Origin: an uncultured Thermomicrobiales bacterium
GTDB lineage: Bacteria; Chloroflexota; Chloroflexia; Thermomicrobiales; UBA6265
Reading direction: 5' to 3'
DNA length: 8,903 nucleotides
Assembly (NCBI GenBank): GCA_902806395.1
Contig: CADCWH010000378.1
Coordinates: 1-8,903, forward strand
Shown here: positions 1 through 6,198 of the stretch, one piece after another
Layout: each line of letters starts with the position of its first letter
Numbering within the stretch: the first letter of the stretch is position 1
Made by a program: the position numbers and the translations under genes
The notes under the pieces: model-generated
What the model was told of the DNA's origin: nothing
Databases searched by the model: none
Seen by the model: only the letters and a program-made list of their open reading frames with translations

Positions 1-7
1 ACGGACC

Positions 8-613
8 ATGGCCAACCGGACCGGGCACATCGCCTTCAACCTGGCCGCCACCTGTGCCTCGATCGTGCCGCTCCTGGCTCCCGTCCCGCGATCTCGGCGC
101 ACCAGGGGGTTCCTCGACGATCCCTCCAGGTTTAGTACGCTCAGCTCCCACACCGAGGGGACCCGCGCTTGGGCAATCACCGCATTCATCGGCGCGGCAG
201 TCTTCCTCGCCTTCTTGCTCGTCGGTCGGTTCCTCACCACCGGCGATCGTTCAGCCTCGGCGCTCGGTGCCGCGATCTGCTTCGGCGTTGCCGATGTCGG
301 TCCCGGGTATGCCACCGTCGCCGCATTCTCGCGATGGGTGGTCCTCCTCCTGGAGGAACGGTCGGTGTCACGCCTCTACGGCGACTACGGACTCCGCATA
401 GCCTGGGGACTGGTCGCCGTCGCCTTCCGCCCTGGCCAGGACGACAGGTTCCACCCTCCTGACCATCTCCTGGGCTGGCAAGTCCGGATCGCGTCCAGCG
501 GGATCGCCGGGACCGACGCAGCCCGCCCGACCTCGACCCGACCACCGGAGATGAGCGTCGTGACACACCCGGCCCTGATCGCGGGTCGCCGGTCGGATTC
601 GGGACGTTCCTGA
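8..613 (+). pseudogene. Small membrane protein, frameshifted upstream paralog of the gene at 636-1160
   Basis: The open frame encodes 201 residues with hydrophobic segments at about 8-27, 55-75 and 84-104. Function is not recognised. Residues 53-101 align without gaps to residues 56-104 of the downstream protein with 21 of 49 identities by hand count, including shared WA, GR, SALGAA and GxGY motifs. After about residue 138 (near base 425) the annotated frame becomes hydrophilic and loses similarity. The frame read from base 426 restores it: it encodes SALAR and later SWAGKSGSR, matching PALAG and SWAGTFGSR in the paralog, and stops at 552-554. The spacing fits a two-base deletion, or one net extra base. 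The intact product would be about 182 residues against 174 for the paralog, with a fourth membrane segment. The start at 8 has no visible ribosome site because it lies at the window edge; an earlier start is possible. A sequencing error or a still-translated truncated form are alternatives. Confidence 0.55.
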
Positions 614-624
614 CCAGATCTCGC

Positions 625-630
625 GGAGGT
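625..630 (+). promoter_or_regulatory. Ribosome binding site GGAGGT
   Basis: GGAGGT lies 5 bases before the ATG at 636 and fixes that start. It also shows that the downstream paralog has its own strong translation initiation, independent of the damaged upstream copy. Confidence 0.8.
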
Positions 631-635
631 ACCTC

Positions 636-1160
636 ATGATCCGCCGCATCGCGACGATCGCCCTGGGACAACTCTTCCTGTCGGCCTGGGCGCACCTCGT
701 GTTGTCACCATTCTATTGGCCCGCTCGGTTCGGCGATCCGGTCGAGAGTTTGGCGTTCGTGGAGTGGATCGGGGGGCCGAGCGCGTCGTTCGAAGCGGTG
801 CATGGCTGGGCCGTGGCCGCCTCTCTCGGGGGGGCTGTCGCCCTGGTTGGCCTCGGCGCCGGCCGGCTCTGTTCGTCGGGCCAGAGCGCCTGGTCCGCCC
901 TGGGTGCGGCACTCCTCTTTGCCCTGACGACGGCGGGGCTCGGCTACACCGCCACCGTGGCCATCGTGTCCGCGCTCGATCTCCTGGACAAACTGCTGGT
1001 CGCTCCCGGGGCCCAACTCTTCGTCGTGGCGGGGTTGGTCACCGTGTCGATCCCCGCGTTGGCCGGGACGATCCTCGCCATCATGCTCGCCGTCTCGTGG
1101 GCCGGCACCTTCGGCTCGCGGCGGTCTGCGGCCAACGAGCCGACGAGGGGCCGCGCCTGA
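636..1160 (+). CDS. Small four-segment membrane protein, unknown function
   Basis: A 174-residue hydrophobic protein that I do not assign to a named family. Predicted membrane segments lie at about residues 4-26, 57-77, 88-112 and 126-155. The loop between the first two is about 30 residues, rich in aromatic residues, and contains DPVES and EWIGG. The tail GSRRSAANEPTRGRA is basic and probably cytoplasmic. The ATG at 636 is preceded by GGAGGT at 625-630, a near-perfect ribosome site with a 5-base gap, so the start is secure. It lies 22 bases after the stop of its tandem paralog and is probably co-transcribed with it. The next gene is convergent. No catalytic or binding motif is visible. It could be an orphan integral membrane protein of a small lineage-specific family. 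Confidence 0.75.
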   Translation: MIRRIATIALGQLFLSAWAHLVLSPFYWPARFGDPVESLAFVEWIGGPSASFEAVHGWAVAASLGGAVALVGLGAGRLCSSGQSAWSALGAALLFALTTAGLGYTATVAIVSALDLLDKLLVAPGAQLFVVAGLVTVSIPALAGTILAIMLAVSWAGTFGSRRSAANEPTRGRA

Positions 1161-1218
1161 CGTCCGGCTCGTACCGCGCCAGTTTGGATGACCCTCGACC
1201 CATGGGCTTCACCTTGCC

Positions 1219-1247
1219 GCCCGGAGCCAACCATGCCAGGTCCGGGC
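1219..1247. terminator. Inverted repeat between convergent genes, possible shared terminator
   Basis: GCCCGGA at 1219-1225 is repeated in inverted form as TCCGGGC at 1241-1247 with a 15-base loop. It sits between two convergent stop codons (1160 plus, 1274 minus), where a bidirectional terminator would be expected. There is no T-run on either side, so it is not a canonical intrinsic terminator. The rest of the 113-base gap shows nothing else. Confidence 0.3.
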
Positions 1248-1273
1248 CGATCGACATTGACCCCGACCAGGCA

Positions 1274-2779
1274 TCACCCCGAGTCAGGAGTGTCCCCGTC
1301 CTGCGGTCCAGTCGCCGCCATCACCTCGCCGGGCACTCGGACACCCTCCCCCAACACATCCGCGAACATCGCCCGGTAGTGTCGGTACCAGTCGCTCTGG
1401 AACCGCTCCTCCGGATCGTGGTGGAGTTTCAGGCGCAAGAATTCGACGAATCGCGGGTAGCAAGTCTCGACCTGGGCCCGGGTGGCCCACCGGTGGTAGG
1501 TCAGGTAGTAGTTTCCCCCGAACCCGATCGCCAGGTCGGTCAGGCGGCGAAAGGCGTCGGCGGAGCGGGCGATCCCCGCCTCGTGGTGGTCGGTGTGCAA
1601 GTTGAAGATCACGCACGCCCAGGGCTCCGTCGCCCAGGCCAGAAAAGACTCGTCGTCTCGCTCGATCAGGCGGATCGTCCCGTAGACCAAGTCAACCCCG
1701 TTGGCCCGAAAATCCTCCGCGACCTCCGCGAGGAAGCGGGCTAGATCCGGACGCGGCACGTAGATCTCGGTGATCATCTCGCTGCCGCGCTCCGTGACCC
1801 CGAGCCGCGCGTCGAGTGCCAGGTGATAGTCGTCCACGTAATCGGCCATCTGGTGCAGGTCCGACCAGTAGACCTGACCAGTCGTCGCCATGTAGTACGA
1901 CGTATAGGCGTCCACCGCGCGGCGCTTGTCGACGTGTCCGAGGTGGAGCAAGGTCTGCCAGTCCTCGGTCGAGAGGGCGCGTTGCCCGTCGGTGATCGGG
2001 GTGGCGAGATCGACCGGCCGGTAGCAGGAGAAGACGCCCCCGCGCAGGAAGTCGTCCGACGCCGGGTCGATGGCGAATTGGAAATCCCCGTAGAGGAACC
2101 CCTCCGCCGTCCGGCGCGCGAAGGCGTCGATCAGGTCCGTCACCTCGCGGACCTCGACTACCCGTTCCAGCTTGGCGCGCGGCGTCAGGCGGAGCCGGAC
2201 CGTGGCGATCACGCCGAATAGCCCGTAGCCGCCGATCACCAGGGAGAACAGGTCCGGGTTCTCGGACCGGCTGCAGATCACGGCCTCGCCCCGGGCGTCG
2301 ACCAGGGTGAACGCCTCCACGTCGGCGATGATGGGCGGGAACGCGAGCCCCCGGCCATGGACATTGGCGGACAGGGCGCCACCGATGCTCAGGCGATCGG
2401 CACCGGTCTGCTTCTGCCGGATGCCCCACTGGCGCGGGGCGTCCCGCTGCATGTCCACCAAGTGGTCGACCAGCGCCGGCCAGCGGATGCCGGCCTCCAC
2501 CTCCACCTCGCCCCGCTCGGGGTCGAACGCCAGCACACGATCCATGGCCGCCATGTCGAGCAGCACCGTGCCGGAGCCGAATTGCTGGCCGCCCATCGCG
2601 TGCCGCCCGCCGGCGATGCTGACCGCCAGCCCCTCCGCCCGCGCGGCGCGGACGGCCGCCTGGACGGCGGCGATCGTGTCCGGCCGCTCGACGCGGTGGA
2701 CGCGCGTCGCGTTGAGTTGGGAGTGGATGTCGTTCACCACCGTCTCGTCGGTCGTCGTGACTGCCGTGCTCGTGCCCAT
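1274..2779 (-). CDS. FAD-linked oxidase (VAO / aldonolactone-oxidase-like)
   Basis: A 501-residue flavoprotein oxidase or dehydrogenase; substrate not identifiable. The N-terminal FAD-binding (PCMH-type) domain spans about residues 25-200. It includes AGGRH at 56-60, where H60 is in the place of the histidine that covalently binds FAD in many relatives. It also has SIGGALSANVHGRG at 131-144 and GGYGLFGVI at 183-191. The C-terminal part ends with a YHRWA block followed by a YPRF...DP..RF arrangement, resembling the HWG...YPRF...DPxxRF ending of aldonolactone and alditol oxidases. There is no signal peptide or membrane segment, so it is probably cytoplasmic. The frame is open upstream to 3139, but that extension is arginine-rich and unlike the family. 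The ATG at 2779 has GAGGGGG five bases upstream and is preferred. The gene is divergent from iolG across 350 bases, which hints at shared control and a possible role with polyols or lactones. Confidence 0.88.
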   Translation of the reverse strand: MGTSTAVTTTDETVVNDIHSQLNATRVHRVERPDTIAAVQAAVRAARAEGLAVSIAGGRHAMGGQQFGSGTVLLDMAAMDRVLAFDPERGEVEVEAGIRWPALVDHLVDMQRDAPRQWGIRQKQTGADRLSIGGALSANVHGRGLAFPPIIADVEAFTLVDARGEAVICSRSENPDLFSLVIGGYGLFGVIATVRLRLTPRAKLERVVEVREVTDLIDAFARRTAEGFLYGDFQFAIDPASDDFLRGGVFSCYRPVDLATPITDGQRALSTEDWQTLLHLGHVDKRRAVDAYTSYYMATTGQVYWSDLHQMADYVDDYHLALDARLGVTERGSEMITEIYVPRPDLARFLAEVAEDFRANGVDLVYGTIRLIERDDESFLAWATEPWACVIFNLHTDHHEAGIARSADAFRRLTDLAIGFGGNYYLTYHRWATRAQVETCYPRFVEFLRLKLHHDPEERFQSDWYRHYRAMFADVLGEGVRVPGEVMAATGPQDGDTPDSG

Positions 2780-2784
2780 GTCAT

Positions 2785-2791
2785 CCCCCTC
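2785..2791 (-). promoter_or_regulatory. Ribosome binding site for the FAD oxidase
   Basis: Read on the minus strand this is GAGGGGG, five bases before the ATG at 2779. It decides the start codon in favour of the 501-residue form over longer extensions of the same frame. Confidence 0.65.
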
Positions 2792-3069
2792 GCGCGGTCG
2801 CGCCCCCAAATCCCCGTCGCCCCGCGACGATCGCGTCCGGGCCAGGGTCCCCGTGCCCGATACCACGCCCGGATGGCCGACCGCCGGCGGCCGAACCACC
2901 CGCGACACGGTCAAGACGGTGCGGTCGCCGGTCGTCACCCTCGCGATGACCTCTCCCGTGTCCTCACGCGACCGAGTGTATCGTGGGGTGCCATGATGGG
3001 GGACAACTCGGAACGGACGAGGGCCCTGGGTCGGACTTGCCAGCCAACTCGCCCTGGGCGACGATACCG

Positions 3070-3088
3070 AGGCGGGACTCTCCCGCCT
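3070..3088 (+). promoter_or_regulatory. Strong hairpin in the iolG leader
   Basis: AGGCGGGA-CTC-TCCCGCCT forms a perfect 8-base-pair stem with a 3-base loop, 41 bases before the proposed iolG start. No T-run follows, so it is not an ordinary terminator. It may be an mRNA leader structure or an operator. The flanking direct repeat GCCCTGGG (3023-3030 and 3051-3058) and the palindrome CGCCCTGGGCG (3050-3060) make this a compact structured patch. No known riboswitch class is recognised. Confidence 0.35.
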
Positions 3089-3129
3089 GCCCCAACGCCC
3101 CCCTTCCGCTCCCGAAAGGCCCATTCGCC

Positions 3130-4176
3130 GTGCCCGCACCCGCGCCGATCACCTTCGCCGTCCTCGGCCTCGGCCGGATGGGCCGCCTCTACGCCGAGAC
3201 GCTCCGCGACCGCGTACCTTCCGCCCGGCTCGCCGCCGCCGCCGATCCGGACCCGGCGGCCAGGGCCGCCTTTGCCAGTGACTTCCCCGGGGTCCGCCTC
3301 GTCGCGGACCCCCTCGACGCCCTGGACGGGGTCGACGCCGTGGTCATCGCCACGCCGACCAAGACGCACCACTCACTGGTGATCGCCGCCGCCGCGGCCG
3401 GCAAGGCCATCTTCTGCGAGAAGCCGCTCGCCCTCACGGTGGCTGATACCCGGACCGCCATCGACGCCGTGACCGCCGCCGGGGTTCCTCTCCAGGTCGG
3501 GTTCATGCGCCGCTTCGACGCCACCTACGTCCGGGCCAAAGCCCTGATCGACGCCGGCTCCATCGGTGAACCGATCGTCTTCAAATCCGTCGGCCGGGAC
3601 CCCTTCTGCCCTCGCCCTGAGTACGCCGACCCAGTCCTGAGCGGTGGACTGATCGTGGACATGGGGATCCACGACTGCGACCTGGCCCGCTGGTTGATGG
3701 GACAAGAGGTCGAGCGGGTCTCTGCCGAGGGCAGCCTGCTGGTGTGCGACGACCTGCGGGCGGTCGGCGACATCGACAACGCGAGTGTCAACCTCCGCTT
3801 CGCCAGCGGAACCCTAGGCCACGTCGAGGTCAGCCGCAACGCCTTCTACGGCTACGACATCCGCACCGAGGTCCTGGGGACAGAGGGGGCGGTGACGATC
3901 GGTCAGCACCAACAGACCCCCGTCGTGCTGCTGGACCGGCATGGCGCTCACCACGACGTGGTGCCCTACCTGATGGAGCGCTTCGGCGAGGCGTACCGGT
4001 CTCAACTCGACGCCTTCGTCACCTGCCTGCGGGACGGCTCTCCCCCGCGCGTCACCGGAGCGGACGGGTTGGCCGCGCTGGCGATCGCCGTGGCCGCGAC
4101 CCGGTCTCACCACGCCGGGGGCCAACCGGTGACCGTCGCCGATGTCTTGTCCGATGTTACCGACGCGAACGCCTGA
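3130..4176 (+). CDS. iolG: myo-Inositol 2-dehydrogenase (Gfo/Idh/MocA family)
   Basis: Oxidises myo-inositol to 2-keto-myo-inositol with NAD+, the first step of inositol breakdown; cytoplasmic. The 348-residue protein is close to the usual family length. An N-terminal Rossmann fold shows GLGRMG at residues 13-18 and D39 at the end of the second strand, consistent with NAD preference. The family EKP motif is at 97-99, with K98 as the catalytic lysine. DMGIH at 177-181 supplies D177 and H181, matching the Lys/Asp/His triad described for Bacillus subtilis IolG. I chose the GTG at 3130, which has GAAAGG at 3114-3119. The same frame opens at 2983, but the extra N-terminus is proline-rich and precedes the first beta strand, so it is unlikely. 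First gene of a four-gene operon; iolB begins 12 bases later. A paralog acting on scyllo-inositol or another sugar is possible, but the iol context supports IolG. Confidence 0.9.
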   Translation: MPAPAPITFAVLGLGRMGRLYAETLRDRVPSARLAAAADPDPAARAAFASDFPGVRLVADPLDALDGVDAVVIATPTKTHHSLVIAAAAAGKAIFCEKPLALTVADTRTAIDAVTAAGVPLQVGFMRRFDATYVRAKALIDAGSIGEPIVFKSVGRDPFCPRPEYADPVLSGGLIVDMGIHDCDLARWLMGQEVERVSAEGSLLVCDDLRAVGDIDNASVNLRFASGTLGHVEVSRNAFYGYDIRTEVLGTEGAVTIGQHQQTPVVLLDRHGAHHDVVPYLMERFGEAYRSQLDAFVTCLRDGSPPRVTGADGLAALAIAVAATRSHHAGGQPVTVADVLSDVTDANA

Positions 4177-4188
4177 TCGGGAGATCCC

Positions 4189-5106
4189 ATGCGCCAGTAC
4201 GACGAGTCGAACATGCTGATCGGCCCAGGGTCCCATGCCGACCCGGCCCTGACCCTCGACATCACCCCAGCCTCGGCAGGCTGGGACCTGATCCATTTCC
4301 AGATCCGCCGCTTCGCTGCCGGGTCGAGTTGGGCCTGGCAGACAGGCGAGCACGAACTGGCCCTGGTCGGCCTCTCCGGCGAGGTCTCGGTCGCCTCCGA
4401 CCGAGGGTCCTGGGACGGCGTCGGCGGCCGATCGTCCCCCTTCGCCGGCCTGCCCGGTGCCCTCTACCTGCCCCGCCGGACCGCGTTCACCGTGACGGCG
4501 GCGGCCGACGCCGAGTTTGCCGTCACTTGGGTCGCCACCGACCGGGACCACGAGCCCCGCCAGGTCCGGCCCGCCGACGTGACGACCGAGATCCGGGGCG
4601 GCGACAACGCCACCCGGCACATCAACGACATCCTGCCGCCCGGCTTCCCGTGCCACCGCCTGGTGATCGTCGAGGTCTATACCCCCGGCGGCAACTGGTC
4701 GAGCTACCCGCCACACAAGCACGATGTCCACCGCGAGACGGCCGACGGGGCGATCATAGAGGCGGACCTTGAGGAGGTCTACTATTTCCGGATCGATCCG
4801 CCCCACGGTTTCGCCATCCAGCGGGTTTACACCGACGAGACCTCACCGCTCCACGCGGCCGGGCTCCCGATCGATTCGGCGATCACCGTCCGGGACGGTC
4901 AGGCGGTCCTGGTCCCCGAGGGGTACCACCCTGTCACCAGCGCCCCGGGGTACACCTCCTACTATCTGAATGTCCTCGCCGGCTCTGCCCAGTCTCTCGC
5001 CAACGTCGATGACCCGGCCCACTCCGCCGTCAAGGAGCAATTCCGCTCTCGCGACCCCCGCGTGCCAATCTACCCCGTCAACGGTGCCGGAGGAGGCGGC
5101 CGATGA
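4189..5106 (+). CDS. iolB: 5-Deoxy-glucuronate isomerase
   Basis: Converts 5-deoxy-D-glucuronate to 2-deoxy-5-keto-D-gluconate, in the middle of the inositol pathway; cytoplasmic metal-dependent bicupin of the KduI/IolB family. At 305 residues it is somewhat longer than typical IolB. The signature GGNWSSYPPHKHD is at about 167-179. H176, H178, E183 and H247 have the spacing of the metal ligands in KduI (two His, a Glu five residues on, and a distal His). LEEVYYFR at 194-201 is also characteristic. The ATG at 4189 follows GGGAGA at 4179-4184; a second in-frame ATG at residue 9 is possible. The C-terminus is a glycine-rich tail (NGAGGGGR) whose codons also form the iolC ribosome site, and the stop overlaps the iolC start by 4 bases, which implies translational coupling. 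Confidence 0.93.
   Translation: MRQYDESNMLIGPGSHADPALTLDITPASAGWDLIHFQIRRFAAGSSWAWQTGEHELALVGLSGEVSVASDRGSWDGVGGRSSPFAGLPGALYLPRRTAFTVTAAADAEFAVTWVATDRDHEPRQVRPADVTTEIRGGDNATRHINDILPPGFPCHRLVIVEVYTPGGNWSSYPPHKHDVHRETADGAIIEADLEEVYYFRIDPPHGFAIQRVYTDETSPLHAAGLPIDSAITVRDGQAVLVPEGYHPVTSAPGYTSYYLNVLAGSAQSLANVDDPAHSAVKEQFRSRDPRVPIYPVNGAGGGGR
5089..5096 (+). promoter_or_regulatory. iolC ribosome binding site inside the iolB coding end
   Basis: GGAGGAGG lies 6 bases before the iolC ATG at 5103 and within the glycine codons that end iolB. With the ATGA overlap at 5103-5106 it indicates translational coupling of IolB and IolC. Confidence 0.75.
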
Positions 5107-6149
5107 GCGGGACCGTCTCCACCGCGCCCCCCGATCCGACGCACGACCTGCTGACGATCGGCCGGTCGTCGATCGACCTCTACTCGCAGGATATCGGCGC
5201 GCCTTTCGAGGAGATCTCCGGCTTCGCGGCCTACGTCGGCGGCTGCCCGACCAATGTGGCCGTCGGTGCCGCCCGCCTCGGGCTGCGGACCGCCCTGCTG
5301 ACCGCCGTCGGCGACGACCGGGTGGGCGACTTCATCCTCCGCTTCCTGGCCGACGAGGGGGTGGACACCGCCGCGGTCCCCCGTAAGCCCGGGCACCGCT
5401 CGTCCGCCGTGATCCTGGGCATCGAGCCTCCGGACCGCTTCCCGTTGGTCTTCTACCGCGACAACTGCGCCGACATCGAATTGACGATCGACGATGTCCT
5501 CGCCGCACCGGTCGCCACCTCGCGGGCCCTGCTGATCACCGGCACCGGCCTCTCCAAAGAACCGAGCCGCAGCGCGACCTTGTTCGCCGCTGGGCTTGCC
5601 CGGGCGGCTGGCAGGACCGTCGCCCTCGATCTCGATTTCCGGGCCGACCAGTGGCATGACCCCCGCGCCTTCGGCATCACCGTGCGCTCCGCCCTCTCGC
5701 TGGTGGACGTGGTGATCGGCACGGAGGACGAGATCAACGCCAGCCTCCTCTCCGACCCCGCCCAACTCCGGGTGACCGGTTCCCAGCACTCGGACGCTCG
5801 CGTCGGTGGCGATGTCGAGTCCGCCATCGCCACCCTGCTGGCACACGGTCCAAGTGTCCTGGTCCAGAAGCGGGGCGCGGACGGCGCCAAGGTCCACCTG
5901 GCCGGTGACGGCGCGGCCGAGCCGATCGACGTGCCCGGTTTCCCGGTGGAGGTGCAGAATATCCTCGGTGCCGGCGATGCCTTCGCCGCCGGCCTGTTGT
6001 TCGGCATGGTCCGGGGTCATGATTGGGAAACCTCGGTCCGCCTCGCCAACGCCTGCGGTGCCATCGTCGTCACCCGCCCCGGCTGCGCCAACTTCACCCC
6101 CACCCATGCCGAGGCCATGGCGTTCATGGCAACCTACGGTCCCACCTGA
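5103..6149 (+). CDS. iolC: 5-Dehydro-2-deoxygluconokinase (PfkB family)
   Basis: Phosphorylates 2-deoxy-5-keto-D-gluconate with ATP to the 6-phosphate, the substrate of the IolJ aldolase; cytoplasmic. The 348-residue protein shows the N-terminal PfkB signature with GGCPTN at 46-51 and the following AVGAARLG. The C-terminal signature NILGAGDAFAAGLLFG is at 286-301, with D292 as the catalytic base in the GAGD anion hole. The TIGRSSIDLY start (18-27) is typical of IolC rather than of ribokinase or fructokinase. Length and motifs are complete. The start overlaps iolB by 4 bases (ATGA) and has the ribosome site GGAGGAGG. iolD begins 49 bases after the stop. Alternative: another PfkB sugar kinase such as KDG kinase, which the operon context makes unlikely. 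Confidence 0.92.
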   Translation: MSGTVSTAPPDPTHDLLTIGRSSIDLYSQDIGAPFEEISGFAAYVGGCPTNVAVGAARLGLRTALLTAVGDDRVGDFILRFLADEGVDTAAVPRKPGHRSSAVILGIEPPDRFPLVFYRDNCADIELTIDDVLAAPVATSRALLITGTGLSKEPSRSATLFAAGLARAAGRTVALDLDFRADQWHDPRAFGITVRSALSLVDVVIGTEDEINASLLSDPAQLRVTGSQHSDARVGGDVESAIATLLAHGPSVLVQKRGADGAKVHLAGDGAAEPIDVPGFPVEVQNILGAGDAFAAGLLFGMVRGHDWETSVRLANACGAIVVTRPGCANFTPTHAEAMAFMATYGPT

Positions 6150-6198
6150 TCCCTCTTTCCTGATCCCCGACACGTCCCGACTCCCGAATGGAGCGCCC

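Larger units (their letters stand above)
2780..3129. other. Divergent intergenic region, presumed bidirectional control region
   Basis: No gene is supported in these 350 bases between the oxidase and iolG. Both genes point outward, so both promoters should be here. I see no confident -35/-10 pair. Structures visible are a 13-base palindrome CGCGA-CGA-TCGCG at 2823-2835, a 10-base palindrome CCGCCGGCGG at 2881-2890, the word GTATCGT at 2978-2984 inverted as ACGATAC at 3061-3067 with CGATACC also at 2858-2864, the palindrome CGCCCTGGGCG at 3050-3060, and a hairpin at 3070-3088. Long reading frames crossing this region on both strands have non-family protein content. Confidence 0.6.

Noticed and set aside
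716..1744. 342-codon plus-strand open frame crossing the second membrane protein and the oxidase 3' end
   Set aside because: It overlaps two better-supported genes on opposite strands, and its arginine-rich translation has no recognisable motifs.
2960..3000. Promoter candidates around GTATCGT (plus) and TACACT (minus)
   Set aside because: Each matches a -10 hexamer at only four of six positions and neither has an acceptable -35 at 16-18 bases.
3022..3090. Resemblance of GGGTCGGACTTGCCAG and CGCCCTGGGCG to parts of a ZTP-type riboswitch
   Set aside because: The spacing between the two parts is too short, the conserved GGGGAGC-like core is missing, and inositol genes are not expected targets.
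2357..3382. 341-codon plus-strand open frame over the oxidase 5' half, the intergenic region and iolG
   Set aside because: It is antisense to the FAD domain and out of frame with iolG; the translation is low-complexity proline/arginine/serine sequence.
3744..4806. Long open frames on both strands across the iolG-iolB junction
   Set aside because: Both iolG and iolB have intact catalytic motifs in their own frames; these alternatives are arginine- or glycine-rich shadows.
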